Below are positions 17,934-27,080 of a stretch of DNA of 64,000 nucleotides, one piece after another; the first letter of the stretch is position 1; every line of letters starts with the position of its first letter. The position numbers and the translations under genes are program-made. The notes under the pieces are model-generated. The model was not told where the DNA came from, searched no databases, and saw only the letters and a program-made list of their open reading frames with translations. The stretch is from JABDMH01 sp965223025 (GTDB lineage: Bacteria > Bacteroidota > Bacteroidia > Chitinophagales > Saprospiraceae), in assembly GCA_965223025.1 (NCBI GenBank), contig CBDCVP010000022.1:868001-932000 (forward strand), read 5' to 3'.

Positions 17934-17962
17934 TATATCATTAATAATAAACTTGACGGAGA

Positions 17963-18865
17963 ATGTCTATATATAAGGTAAAATCAATAAGCGAGTTGCA
18001 TAACTTGTTGGGTTTCCCCAAGCCCAAACACCCCTTAATCTCATTAATTGACGCTTCTCAAATACAAGTTAGCGAAGAAGATGTGGATTCAAAAATTATA
18101 TACGATTTCTATATGGTCTCTTTGAAAGATAAGAGTTGTGGGGTGGAATACGGTAGAAACTCTTTTGATTTTGATGAAGGTGTGATGGTGTTTTCTGCTC
18201 CAGGACAAGTTTATACGCCCACAAAACCTATTCATATAGGAGAAATACAAGGGTGGATGCTCTACTTTCACCCAGACTTAATAAGAAATACCAACTTGGG
18301 CGAAATAATTAGCGAGTTTTCATTTTTCAATTATGATGTGATAGAAGCTCTTCACCTTTCAGAAGACGAAGAAACAATTATTGATGCTACGATTAATAAT
18401 ATCAAATCCGAATATTCCCAACGGATTGATAACCATAGCCAAAGAGTGATTGTCTCAAACTTAGAATTACTATTAAATTATTGCCTTCGTTTTTACGAAA
18501 GACAATTCAACACCCGAACCAACCAAAACAAGGATGTCATTTCACAATTTGAAAAAGGATTAAAAAGATATTTCAAAACGGAACAGCACTTAGAAACAGG
18601 ATTACCTTCTATTCAGCACTTTGCTGATATTGCCCACCTGTCACAGCATTATTTCAGCGACTTGATAAAAAAAGAAACAGGCAGAAAACCCAAAGACCAT
18701 ATCAATGATTTCGTTATTGAAAAGGCAAAGAATTTGCTTCTTGGAACGGAACAGTCTATTAGCGAAATTGCTTACGAATTGGGCTTCAATTATCCGCATT
18801 ATTTTACGCGGTTATTTAAGTCTAAAACTGGACAAACACCTGTAGAGTATCGTAACCTAAACTGA
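17963..18865 (+). CDS. AraC-family transcriptional regulator 1
   Basis: The 300-aa protein has an N-terminal cupin-like sensing region (about residues 30-100, with FDFDEGVMVFSAPGQVY) and a C-terminal double helix-turn-helix, HFADIAHLSQHYFSDLIKKETG and SISEIAYELGFNYPHYFTRLFK, ending GQTPVEYRNLN. It resembles the second AraC protein at 20341, so the two are paralogues. Its promoter carries the type I repeats also found before the aldehyde dehydrogenase gene, suggesting that one of the AraC proteins controls both. The ligand is unknown. Confidence 0.9.
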   Translation: MSIYKVKSISELHNLLGFPKPKHPLISLIDASQIQVSEEDVDSKIIYDFYMVSLKDKSCGVEYGRNSFDFDEGVMVFSAPGQVYTPTKPIHIGEIQGWMLYFHPDLIRNTNLGEIISEFSFFNYDVIEALHLSEDEETIIDATINNIKSEYSQRIDNHSQRVIVSNLELLLNYCLRFYERQFNTRTNQNKDVISQFEKGLKRYFKTEQHLETGLPSIQHFADIAHLSQHYFSDLIKKETGRKPKDHINDFVIEKAKNLLLGTEQSISEIAYELGFNYPHYFTRLFKSKTGQTPVEYRNLN

Positions 18866-18878
18866 TTTAAGTCCATAC

Positions 18879-18942
18879 CGTAAAACGGATAATTCATTCT
18901 GTAATTTGGATAAGTCGAACGGTCTAAGCGTTTATAGATTTG
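18879..18942 (+). promoter_or_regulatory. Activator-type promoter with two direct repeats (type II)
   Basis: CGTAAAACGGATAA (18879) and TGTAATTTGGATAA (18900) are direct repeats 21 bp apart. TAGATTTG (18935-18942) matches the TAnnTTTG -7 box. No TTG is present at the -33 position. The half-site differs from the type I motif, so the other AraC protein may act here. Confidence 0.55.
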
Positions 18943-18972
18943 CAGTATCAAATAATTAAAACGTAATTCAAG

Positions 18973-19851
18973 ATGTTCGGAAAACAGATTTCAAACCTAA
19001 TGATAAAACCAGGCAAATCGCCTGTATTCGAAACGCCAGAAAAGTACGGATTAACATACGAAGATGTTACTTTCAAAACCAGCGATAACGTTACCCTTTC
19101 AGGTTGGCTAATAAAGGGTGGAACGGACAAAGTCATTATTCAATCTCATTTTGGGGTACAGTGCTCGCGTTGTGGCTTTACGCAAGAGGGCAAGGGTATG
19201 ATGAAAAATGCTCTTTGGACAAGTGATATTCATTTCCTTGACCAAGCAAAATACTTGGTGGATGCAGGATATTCTATTCTAATGTACGATATGCGTAACC
19301 ACGGGAATAGCGAAAAAACAGGATGGGTGTCTTGGGGTTTAGAAGAGAGAAAGGATGTTGTAGCTGCTGTAAAATTTATTAGCGAACATAAGAGCTACCA
19401 AGACGCTAATATTGGCTTGCTTTCTATCTGTATGGGGCAAGGAGCCAGTACATTCGCTTTTGGAATGGAAGAGGAAATGAAAAGTTTTAAAAATTTGAAA
19501 ACAATGATTTCCGTTCAACCCTTGACCTACGATCATTTTGTAAAAGCAATGGGTTTACCCAATTTTCTAATCAATGCCGGCAACAAATACAACAAAGAAA
19601 AACGAAACACTGACCTTACAGGGGATTCGTTCTTGCCTTATGTAAAGGATATTAATGTGCCAACCTTAGTTATCCAAAACAGTAATGACCCAATGACCAA
19701 TATGGATATGGTAAAGCAATACTATAGCGATCTTACCGTAGAAAAAGAGATGCTTTGGTTAGATTTAGAAAAGAAAAGAGGTGCCGCTTATAACTGGTTA
19801 GGAAAAACCCCAGAACCAATTGTTGGCTGGTTTGATAAGTATTTAAAATGA
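18973..19851 (+). CDS. Alpha/beta hydrolase with a cysteine nucleophile position
   Basis: The 292-aa protein has an alpha/beta-hydrolase core: LSGWLIKGGTDKVIIQSHFG, YSILMYDMRNHGNS and the nucleophile elbow GLLSICMGQGAS, where Cys occupies the usual Ser position as in dienelactone-hydrolase-like enzymes. A likely acid lies in PTLVIQNSNDPMTN. The catalytic His near the C-terminus is not obvious. It overlaps the following gene by 4 bp (ATGA) and forms a hydrolase-SRPBCC-AraC unit behind the type II promoter. The substrate is unknown; detoxification or ester cleavage is a guess from the context. Confidence 0.8.
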   Translation: MFGKQISNLMIKPGKSPVFETPEKYGLTYEDVTFKTSDNVTLSGWLIKGGTDKVIIQSHFGVQCSRCGFTQEGKGMMKNALWTSDIHFLDQAKYLVDAGYSILMYDMRNHGNSEKTGWVSWGLEERKDVVAAVKFISEHKSYQDANIGLLSICMGQGASTFAFGMEEEMKSFKNLKTMISVQPLTYDHFVKAMGLPNFLINAGNKYNKEKRNTDLTGDSFLPYVKDINVPTLVIQNSNDPMTNMDMVKQYYSDLTVEKEMLWLDLEKKRGAAYNWLGKTPEPIVGWFDKYLK

Positions 19852-20336
19852 AAAAAGCAATGTATATAATTATTGGTATTGTATCCATTCTTGTCGTATT
19901 GATATTTAAAGGAAGAAAGTCAGTGCACCACCAAATCTCAATTAATGCTACTTCGGAAGAAGTATGGAAAGTCCTGACAGATTTTGAGAGTTATCCTGAA
20001 TGGAATCCCACAATGGAACTCGTGGAAGGAGAAGTTAAAGAAGGGAATAATGTAAAATATCAATTTACACAAGATGAAAACTCAAAAAGTGAGATTGGAG
20101 CAACCGTAATGAAAATAGTACCACCTAAACTTCTAAATCAAAAAGATGGAATACCCCTCATTTTGACATTCAATCACAAGTACATTCTTGAACCCAATGG
20201 TAATATGACCAAAGTAACAATACACGAAGACTATAGAGGCATTGGTGTTAATTTTTGGAATCCAAAGCCAGTGGAAGCCGCTTACGGGAGATTAAATATT
20301 GCTCTAAAGGAAAGAGTAGAACAATCTTTAAATTAG
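19848..20336 (+). CDS. SRPBCC-family small-molecule-binding protein
   Basis: The 162-aa protein starts with one membrane segment (MYIIIGIVSILVVLIFKG), followed by a START/SRPBCC fold: INATSEEVWKVLTDFESYPEWNPTMELVEG, then VTIHEDYRGI and a C-terminal long helix with NIALKERVEQSL. Such proteins bind hydrophobic ligands. It is translationally coupled to the hydrolase (ATGA overlap) and lies 4 bp before the second AraC gene. Confidence 0.8.
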   Translation: MKKAMYIIIGIVSILVVLIFKGRKSVHHQISINATSEEVWKVLTDFESYPEWNPTMELVEGEVKEGNNVKYQFTQDENSKSEIGATVMKIVPPKLLNQKDGIPLILTFNHKYILEPNGNMTKVTIHEDYRGIGVNFWNPKPVEAAYGRLNIALKERVEQSLN

Positions 20337-20340
20337 CAGG

Positions 20341-21249
20341 ATGAATGAGGTTGTAAGAATAAAATCAATTAATGATGTCCACGGCATTTTTGAACTGGAA
20401 AAGCCCAATCACCCGCTGGTTTCGGTAATTCCAATAGATGATAGAATTACAAATTTTGAATACGGAGAAATAAAGTACGTATTTGATTTTTACCAAATAA
20501 ACCTAAAACAAGGTTTTTCAGGTTCAATAAACTATGGCAAGAACTCATATGACTTTGATGAAGGTACCTTAACTTTCATAAAACCAAATCAAATAATTCA
20601 GATTGAGAGTCAAGGAGAAATCAAAGGAAGCTCAGGCTGGACATTGCTTTTTCACCCAGATCTCATTCGAAAATCTGAATTAGGAAAAACCATTGACAAC
20701 TATTCGTTTTTCGATTATGACCTCACCGAAGCCTTACATTTATCAGATAAGGAAAGAAAATTCCTAACTGAAATAGTCGAAAAAATCAAGGAAGAATACA
20801 GTCAAAATATCGACAAACACAGTCAGGAATTGATAATTTCAAATATTGAAATGCTTTTAAAGTACTGCAAGAGGTTCTATGACCGGCAATTCTACACACG
20901 TACCAATTTGAACAAGGATATTCTGACCAAATTCAATAAAATCCTAAAAGAATATTACAATACAGAAAAACCAAAACAAAAAGGTATACTTACTGTCAAA
21001 GATTGTGCCAGCCAACTAAATTTGTCTGAAAACTATCTTGGGGATTTATTAAAATCTGAAACAGGTAGAAATGCCAAAGATCATATCAACGAATTTGTAA
21101 TAGAAAAAGCGAAAACAAACTTATTGACGAGTACTGATACCATAAGTCAGATTGCTTATAGTTTGGGGTTTGAGTATCCGCAGAGTTTAAACAAACTTTT
21201 CAAATCAAAAGTCGGGATGAGTCCTTCTCAATATCGTAACTTAAACTAA
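20341..21249 (+). CDS. AraC-family transcriptional regulator 2
   Basis: The 302-aa protein is a paralogue of the regulator at 17963, with the same cupin-like N-terminus (YDFDEGTLTFIKPNQII) and C-terminal helices CASQLNLSENYLGDLLKSETG and TISQIAYSLGFEYPQSLNKLFK, ending SPSQYRNLN. It is the third gene of the hydrolase unit. The two AraC proteins probably recognise the type I and type II repeat pairs, but which binds which cannot be read from the sequence. Confidence 0.9.
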   Translation: MNEVVRIKSINDVHGIFELEKPNHPLVSVIPIDDRITNFEYGEIKYVFDFYQINLKQGFSGSINYGKNSYDFDEGTLTFIKPNQIIQIESQGEIKGSSGWTLLFHPDLIRKSELGKTIDNYSFFDYDLTEALHLSDKERKFLTEIVEKIKEEYSQNIDKHSQELIISNIEMLLKYCKRFYDRQFYTRTNLNKDILTKFNKILKEYYNTEKPKQKGILTVKDCASQLNLSENYLGDLLKSETGRNAKDHINEFVIEKAKTNLLTSTDTISQIAYSLGFEYPQSLNKLFKSKVGMSPSQYRNLN

Positions 21250-21256
21250 ACCTGCA

Positions 21257-21316
21257 TTTTGTGTTAGCCTTTCTGCGTTTCGTGTAAGCCCACACATTTA
21301 TTCCTTCCCACCTTTG
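21257..21316 (+). promoter_or_regulatory. Activator-type promoter with two direct repeats (type I)
   Basis: TTTTGTGTTAGCC (21257) and TTTCGTGTAAGCC (21278) are direct repeats 21 bp apart. The -7 box CACCTTTG (21309-21316) starts 19 bp after the second repeat ends, exactly as in the promoter at 17874. No -33 TTG is present. It drives the operon beginning at 21353. Confidence 0.62.
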
Positions 21317-21352
21317 TATTGTAATTAATCGGTAATACTAAATCGCAATACA

Positions 21353-22948
21353 ATGACAGCACAAGAAGCATACAATAGCCTTGACCCTCAAAAGTGGGCA
21401 AGCACTTCCGTAATCGAACGGTTAGCATTACTCGAACAAGTTCAAAAAAATCTCAAATCTTTTGCAGAAGAACTTGGCGAAGTAGATGCAAAAATGAAAA
21501 ACGACCTGATTGGGGAAAATATAACCAGTACGGCAGAAGGAATGGGAACAACCGTAATGCCGATGGCAAATACCTTAATGGGCATTCACAGATTTTATGA
21601 ATCATTGGCGGATGGAAAAATGCAAGAACCTATTTCCGTTAAAGAGATTGACACCGACTTATATGAAGTTGAGGTATTCCCGATTCATTCAAAAGACAAA
21701 TTGGCGGCAGCCAAACAAAGGGGTTTTCTGCACATAGAAGGCAAACCGAAACAAACCAATCCCTTAGACAAGCCTGCTGGTGTGATTGCAGTATCAGGAG
21801 CAGGTAATTATAGTTCTTCTATCGAAATGGCAATGGCATTGTTTTTAGAAAACAAAGCTGTCATTCATAAACCTCACCAACTCAATGAAGCTTCTGATGC
21901 CATTTGGGAAAAGATATTCACTCCATTAATTGAAGCCAAAGCTGTTGCTTTTTGTAATGCTGAACAGGGAAGAGATATGTCAAAATTAGAAGGACTTCAT
22001 TCCATTTATTTTACAGGCTCTACGGGAGTGGCACACGCCATTCAAAATGCTGCAAGTGCACCATTGGTTTCAGAATGTGGTGGAAATAACCCTTGTATAA
22101 TTGTGCCTGGCAAATGGTCAGATAAGGATATAAAACGCCAGGCAATACAGTTAGCCTCTGTTGGAAAATTAAATGGCGGTGCTGTTTGCGGTCGCCCTCA
22201 GACTATCATTACTTCAAAAAACTGGGAGCAAAGAGAGCAGTTTTTGAATGAACTAAGAAAAGCAATTGCTGAAGAAACCTTTGCCTGTAGCTCGCACTAT
22301 CCAGGCGTTGATAAAACCAAAGAAGCATTTTTAGAAAATCAGCCTACCGCAGAAGTCTTAAAACCTGAAAACGGAAAACATAACAGGAGTGATTTCGTCT
22401 TGATTCCGAATATTTCAGAAGATGACTTTGCAGTAACCAATGAAGCCTTTTGTCAGATTTATAGTGAAATTCCGTTGGATGTTTCTACCGATACAGATGC
22501 TTTCTTAACTAAAGCAACAGACTTTTGTAATAACAAATTGCTTGGCTCACTGGGTTGTATGATTTTGGTGGATAATGATACAATGGAAGCCAATGAAGTA
22601 AGGGTACACCAAGCGATAAAAGAACTAAACTATGGCGGAATTGCGGTAAACGATGTTCCACCTAATATATGGTTGAACGCCTACTTAACTTGGGGTGGGT
22701 GTGGTGAAACTATCGAAGATTTCGTTTCCGGTGTTGGCAACTTTGGTAATGCCCTAAACTTTGATAACATAGAGAAATCTGTACTTATTAATGATTTCAA
22801 CGCAACCAGTTTTGAGCTGACCAATAGAAAACGAGTTGAGCATTTACTGGAGAATGTTTCCTACTTCTCCATAGACCAAAGCTGGGGACACTTTGCCAAA
22901 CTCGCAGGGCAAATGATGATGGACAATTTTAAGGGAAAGGACTTTTAA
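21353..22948 (+). CDS. Aldehyde dehydrogenase family protein
   Basis: The 531-aa protein has the ALDH core: the cofactor-binding region PAGVIAVSGAGNYSSSIEMA, IYFTGSTGVAHAIQ, the general-base region SECGGNNPCIIV and the catalytic cysteine in NGGAVCGRPQTIIT. It is about 30-50 residues longer than ordinary ALDHs and its Glu and Cys motifs are unorthodox, so the substrate cannot be predicted. It opens a seven-gene run (to 26886) with short intergenic gaps behind the type I activator promoter. NAD(P)-dependent aldehyde oxidation is the expected role. Confidence 0.82.
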   Translation: MTAQEAYNSLDPQKWASTSVIERLALLEQVQKNLKSFAEELGEVDAKMKNDLIGENITSTAEGMGTTVMPMANTLMGIHRFYESLADGKMQEPISVKEIDTDLYEVEVFPIHSKDKLAAAKQRGFLHIEGKPKQTNPLDKPAGVIAVSGAGNYSSSIEMAMALFLENKAVIHKPHQLNEASDAIWEKIFTPLIEAKAVAFCNAEQGRDMSKLEGLHSIYFTGSTGVAHAIQNAASAPLVSECGGNNPCIIVPGKWSDKDIKRQAIQLASVGKLNGGAVCGRPQTIITSKNWEQREQFLNELRKAIAEETFACSSHYPGVDKTKEAFLENQPTAEVLKPENGKHNRSDFVLIPNISEDDFAVTNEAFCQIYSEIPLDVSTDTDAFLTKATDFCNNKLLGSLGCMILVDNDTMEANEVRVHQAIKELNYGGIAVNDVPPNIWLNAYLTWGGCGETIEDFVSGVGNFGNALNFDNIEKSVLINDFNATSFELTNRKRVEHLLENVSYFSIDQSWGHFAKLAGQMMMDNFKGKDF

Positions 22949-22963
22949 TCTCAAAAATTTACA

Positions 22964-23323
22964 ATGAGTAAAACAGCTAAAACAATAATGGTCTATGGCA
23001 TTTATGCCATTGGTGCAGGATTAGGATTTCTTTTTATGCCTAATTTCTGTTTGGAATTATTCGGCTTTGAAGGTACTTCTGAACATTGGATTAGAATAGT
23101 CGCCATTCTAACCCTGGGGATTGCCTACTACTATATCAGTTCGGCAATAGCTGAAGACAAACACTTTTTTGATATTTCCTGGAAAGGCAGAATCTGGTTT
23201 TTTACTGCTTCCTCTATGCTTGCCGTATTTGGTGTAGCACCTTGGAACATAGTTCTGATTGGAGCAATGGATTTAATCACAGCGATATGGACAGCTTTTA
23301 CCCAAAAAAATGAACGAAAATAA
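22964..23323 (+). CDS. Small four-helix membrane protein
   Basis: The 119-aa protein has four hydrophobic helices (about residues 8-28, 42-60, 75-92 and 95-112). It resembles the small inner-membrane proteins often found beside oxidoreductases, but I cannot name the family with certainty. It lies 15 bp after the ALDH gene and 2 bp before an SDR gene, so it is clearly operonic. Confidence 0.65.
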   Translation: MSKTAKTIMVYGIYAIGAGLGFLFMPNFCLELFGFEGTSEHWIRIVAILTLGIAYYYISSAIAEDKHFFDISWKGRIWFFTASSMLAVFGVAPWNIVLIGAMDLITAIWTAFTQKNERK

Positions 23324-23325
23324 TT

Positions 23326-24294
23326 ATGGCTAATAAAAATGTAATATGGTGTGACAAAGCCACACTTTCAAAAGATTTAAGCGGTAAAAACTATATCGTT
23401 ACCGGAGCAAACTCAGGAGTAGGATTTGAAACCGCCCAACAATTAGTGAAGCAAGGAGCTCACGTTGTGATGGCTTGCAGAAGACCCAATGCAGGAGAAG
23501 AAGCCCGCAAAAATTTCAAAGACCCAAAAGGCACAAGCGAAGTTATTAAATGTGATTTGGCAGACTTAGAATCTGTGAGGGAATGTGTAACAGAGTTTAA
23601 GTCCAAACACAACAAACTGGACGGCTTGATGTGCAATGCCGGAATGGTGAATATGCAGAACACACCTAAATATACCAAGCACGGTTTTGAGTACACTTGG
23701 AGTGCCAGTTACTTCGGACATTTTTTAATGGCCGAGCTATTATTGGACACCCTGAAAAACACACCAAACTCAAGAATGGCCATTATATCTTCTGTAGTTC
23801 ACGCAGGAAGCAAGAAGAACAGACCCAAAGTGCACTTAGACGACCTGCACCACAAGCAAAGAAAGTACAACAATTTTGAAGCCTATGGAGAAGCTAAGGT
23901 AGCCGTGATTTTGTATGCCAAAGAGTTAGCTGAAAGACTAAAAGGAACCGGAGTTACTACCTATTCTATACACCCGGGTTGGGCAAGGTCGAACTTCGGA
24001 AGTGGTGGAAATGCTTTGATGAAAATTCTAATGACAATTGCAAAACCAATTTTTACAGCAATCAATTTTAGTGATAGCTCTTGGGAATCCGCTCAAACGT
24101 CCTTGCATTGCCTTTTATCAGATGATGCACCAAAACATTCAGGTGCTTATTTCAGTCAACACAGTGTTCTCTACCGAGATAAGGAATGCCGTAAAGGTGG
24201 TTGGCCAATGAAATCGCCAAATCCTAATGCAAGAGATATGGAAACAGCCAGAAAATTGGTAGAAATGAGCCGTGATTTGGTGGAATTAAATTAA
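23326..24294 (+). CDS. SDR oxidoreductase, protochlorophyllide-reductase-like
   Basis: The 322-aa protein has the Rossmann motif TGANSGVG near residue 26, the NAG motif in GLMCNAGMVNMQ, a catalytic Ser in MAIISSVVHAG and the Tyr-x-x-x-Lys motif in EAYGEAKVAVILYAKELAERL. Insertions and length resemble the WWOX/protochlorophyllide-reductase-like SDR branch, but the light-dependent enzyme itself is not implied. NADP(H)-dependent alcohol/ketone chemistry is expected. The start is 2 bp after the preceding stop, so the genes are coupled. Confidence 0.85.
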   Translation: MANKNVIWCDKATLSKDLSGKNYIVTGANSGVGFETAQQLVKQGAHVVMACRRPNAGEEARKNFKDPKGTSEVIKCDLADLESVRECVTEFKSKHNKLDGLMCNAGMVNMQNTPKYTKHGFEYTWSASYFGHFLMAELLLDTLKNTPNSRMAIISSVVHAGSKKNRPKVHLDDLHHKQRKYNNFEAYGEAKVAVILYAKELAERLKGTGVTTYSIHPGWARSNFGSGGNALMKILMTIAKPIFTAINFSDSSWESAQTSLHCLLSDDAPKHSGAYFSQHSVLYRDKECRKGGWPMKSPNPNARDMETARKLVEMSRDLVELN

Positions 24295-24317
24295 TAAACT
24301 TTTAAAAAGATATAGAA

Positions 24318-25136
24318 ATGAACAAAACAATATTAATCACAGGGTGCAGTACGGGCATTGGCCGAATGACTGCTAAATATTTTCAGGAAAAAGGATGGAA
24401 TGTGGCTGCCACAGTTCGTAAACATTCTGATGCCGATGCTGAGTTAACTGATTTGGGGATGATGGTTGCTGAATTAGATGTAACCAAAGAAGACACAATT
24501 AAAAATGCAGTTGTTAAAGCCATTGAGCGATTTGGTAATATAGATGTATTGCTCAATAATGCAGGTTATGGCTCTTACGGAATATTGGAAGCAACACCAG
24601 AAAGAGCTATCCGAATGCAATTTGATGTCAATGTAATCGGAACGCTATTGGTTTCCAAAAATGTTATTCCATATATGCGAAAAGCTGGAGAAGGAACCAT
24701 TATCAATATTTCTTCAATGGGTGGTAAAATCACATTTCCTTTAGGTACGCTTTATCACGGTTCTAAATTTGCAGTAGAAGGAATGAGCGAAGCTTTATCT
24801 TATGAGTTGGAACCCATAGGTATTAAGGTAAAAATGATTGAACCAGGAATGATAAACACCAACTTTGAAGAAACAACGATGAAAAATTTGGCGGTTGACC
24901 CAAGCCAAACCGAGTATGCTCCTTTTTTGGAAAAAGTAATGGCAGGTATGAAAAATGCTGGTACCAATAGTTCAGAACCAATAGTTGTTTCAGAAAAAAT
25001 CTATGAAGCAGCTACAGATGGAAAAAATCAATTAAGATACATTGCTGGTCCTGATGCCGAACAAATCATTGCGGCACGTAAACAAATGGATGACGACAGT
25101 TATATGGCGATGATGAAACAGCAAATGGGATTGTAA
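24318..25136 (+). CDS. Classical SDR oxidoreductase
   Basis: The 272-aa protein has TGCSTGIG at residues 7-14, the structural NNAGYG motif, catalytic Ser in IINISSMGGK and YHGSK as the Tyr-x-x-x-Lys pair. The C-terminal part (KMIEPGMINTNF) follows the classical SDR pattern. It is the second SDR of the operon, 23 bp after the first. With the ALDH and hydrolase this suggests stepwise modification of one small organic substrate, which is inference. Confidence 0.88.
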   Translation: MNKTILITGCSTGIGRMTAKYFQEKGWNVAATVRKHSDADAELTDLGMMVAELDVTKEDTIKNAVVKAIERFGNIDVLLNNAGYGSYGILEATPERAIRMQFDVNVIGTLLVSKNVIPYMRKAGEGTIINISSMGGKITFPLGTLYHGSKFAVEGMSEALSYELEPIGIKVKMIEPGMINTNFEETTMKNLAVDPSQTEYAPFLEKVMAGMKNAGTNSSEPIVVSEKIYEAATDGKNQLRYIAGPDAEQIIAARKQMDDDSYMAMMKQQMGL

Positions 25137-25137
25137 A

Positions 25138-25451
25138 ATGACGAATACAATAATTACATTACTCGTAGTGAATGCTATAGCTCATATCATTCCTACCAAA
25201 AACTAAGAAAAGTCAAAGCACCCAATGCAACGGGTGTTTTGGCTTTTGTGTTTATTAATGTAATGATTGCGTTTTTGATTTGGCAAGGAATAAGCTGGGC
25301 AAAATGGTTGGCTTTGGCATTTCCCGCTATTGGGGGTTTAGGATTGCTTAGAATTACAATCTTTAAAGGAAAAGGAACTTGGATTGATTTTGTAATTCTT
25401 GCCTTAGATATTGTAATCGTAGGTTTGGTTATAAATTATTATATTTTTTGA
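25138..25451 (+). pseudogene. Small membrane protein gene with a probable frameshift
   Basis: ATG 25138 opens a hydrophobic start (MTNTIITLLVVNAIAHI) that stops after 22 codons. From about 25185 a different frame continues as SYQKLRKVKAPNATGVLAFVF and on through two membrane helices to 25451 with no ATG of its own; a TTG at 25239 would remove the first helix. A single-nucleotide change near 25183-25190 would join both into a protein of about 104 residues with three helices. It may be a real mutation or a sequence error. Confidence 0.55.
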
Positions 25452-25452
25452 T

Positions 25453-25947
25453 ATGGGTTTTATAGAATACACCAACACTTGGGCAAAAAATGAAGTCACT
25501 CAAGGACGAATAATGATTGGAATAGGCGTACTTCTATTGTTCGTTTTTTACAGCATATTTGGAAGTCAAAATGAATTGCTGAAAGGAGCGATGTTTCCTT
25601 TGGGCTTGCTGCTTGTTATATTAATTGGTTACGGTAGTTATATACTTTATAGTCGTCCGACTCACGCCAAAGAAAGCATTGCACTTTACCAAAAGTCGAA
25701 AACCGAAGCCATAGAAAAAGAAAAGGTCAAACACATAAGCGATAATAAAACGGGCAAAACACTACTTAAATATGTCTATCCAATTTTAATACTGCTTTCT
25801 GCCGTTGCCTTGTTTCTTGTTTCAAGTCAGTATTATAAAGGAATGACTTTAGGTTTTGTGTTGTTATTTGTTTCCACTTACATAATGGATAATGGTTTTG
25901 TCTCTCGATCTGATGCATTTTTGAATTTCTTAAACAATCTTCAATAA
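25453..25947 (+). CDS. Membrane protein of unknown function
   Basis: The 164-aa protein has about four membrane helices in two pairs (residues roughly 23-40, 47-66, 108-125 and 128-145), separated by a charged stretch (KSKTEAIEKEKVKHISDNKTGK). It starts one base after the previous stop and ends 3 bp before the bestrophin gene. No family was recognised. Confidence 0.65.
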   Translation: MGFIEYTNTWAKNEVTQGRIMIGIGVLLLFVFYSIFGSQNELLKGAMFPLGLLLVILIGYGSYILYSRPTHAKESIALYQKSKTEAIEKEKVKHISDNKTGKTLLKYVYPILILLSAVALFLVSSQYYKGMTLGFVLLFVSTYIMDNGFVSRSDAFLNFLNNLQ

Positions 25948-25950
25948 AAT

Positions 25951-26886
25951 ATGATAGTAACCAAAGGAATAAGTTTTGGCAATTTAATAAAATGGACGTG
26001 GCACCATATAGTCTGGCTGCTCCTGCTACTGGGTGGAATGGCCGCTCTCTATCATTACGATATTATTTCAATCAATATTCCTTGGTTGCCAGTATCGGTG
26101 ATTGGTACAGCGGTTGCTTTTTATGTGGGCTTTAAGAATAATCAGGCGTATGACAGAATGTGGGAAGCCCGTAAAATTTGGGGCGGGATTGTCAATGATA
26201 GTCGTACTTGGGGGATGATGGTAGATGGTTATGTGACCAACTTTTTTACCAACAATAAACAAGGTGAAGCTGAAATCAAGCAAATTAAAAAGCGTTTAAT
26301 TTATAGGCATATTGCTTGGCTCTACGCTCATAGAAGCCAGCTTTTGGTAGCCACACCCTGGGAGCATATCAGTCAGGGCGGACATACGGCAAGAACAGCA
26401 AAAATGTATCAGCAAAAATTCGGTATTGGCTTATTGGACGATGAAATTACAAGAACAGAACTCAAACTTTTTCTGCCACTCGAAGAACACGACAGACTTA
26501 TTGCCAATGTCAATACCGCAACCCAAATAATCAATGAACAATCAAGAGACTTAACCAATCTGAGAGAGCAAGATTTGATTGATGATTTTCGCCACACTCA
26601 AATGGAAGATGTATTAAGAAGTTTTTACACTTTGCAAGGTAAGAATGAACGTATTAAGAAATTTCCTTTACCACGTCAATACGCCAATATCAGCAGATAC
26701 TTTGTAGGTATTTTTATAATGCTATTGCCATTTAGTATGATACCTGAATTAATGAAATTAGGAGATTGGGGACTATGGCTCTCCATACCAATTACTGCTC
26801 TCATTGGTTGGGTTTACGTAATGATGGAAATTGTAGGAGACTACTCTGAAACCCATTTCAAGGAATGGCAAACGATATACCTATGA
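25951..26886 (+). CDS. Bestrophin-family membrane protein
   Basis: The 311-aa protein matches prokaryotic bestrophin/UPF0187 proteins: an N-terminal membrane helix pair, the family pattern AFYVGFKNNQAYDRMWEARK followed by WGGIVNDSRTWG, and a C-terminal pair (YFVGIFIMLLPFSMIPE and a closing helix) with EIVGDYSETHF. These form pentameric ion channels in the inner membrane. It is the last gene of the large cassette. Its link to the oxidoreductases is unclear. Confidence 0.85.
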   Translation: MIVTKGISFGNLIKWTWHHIVWLLLLLGGMAALYHYDIISINIPWLPVSVIGTAVAFYVGFKNNQAYDRMWEARKIWGGIVNDSRTWGMMVDGYVTNFFTNNKQGEAEIKQIKKRLIYRHIAWLYAHRSQLLVATPWEHISQGGHTARTAKMYQQKFGIGLLDDEITRTELKLFLPLEEHDRLIANVNTATQIINEQSRDLTNLREQDLIDDFRHTQMEDVLRSFYTLQGKNERIKKFPLPRQYANISRYFVGIFIMLLPFSMIPELMKLGDWGLWLSIPITALIGWVYVMMEIVGDYSETHFKEWQTIYL

Positions 26887-27080
26887 TGTCCCTATGCCGT
26901 GTCATTGAAATAGACCTTAGGGAAATGCTTGGCGAAACAAATCTTCCCCCAAAAGTAGAAGCCAAGAATGGGGTATTGATGTAATTAGCCCTCGCAATCA
27001 CAGCACATTGCAATCCTCGTTCCTGCGGTTGCAAAGAGCTGTGAGCCAACGCAACCCAAAAACGAACTAAGAAAGCCAGC
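26887..27080. other. Gene-free spacer before the large cassette's attC
   Basis: About 190 bp with no convincing ORF, promoter or terminator. It contains only short GC-rich patches. Confidence 0.5.

Noticed and set aside
25138..25206. A separate 22-aa peptide gene
   Set aside because: Its hydrophobic sequence joins naturally to the following frame after one nucleotide change, so it is treated as the start of a frameshifted gene.
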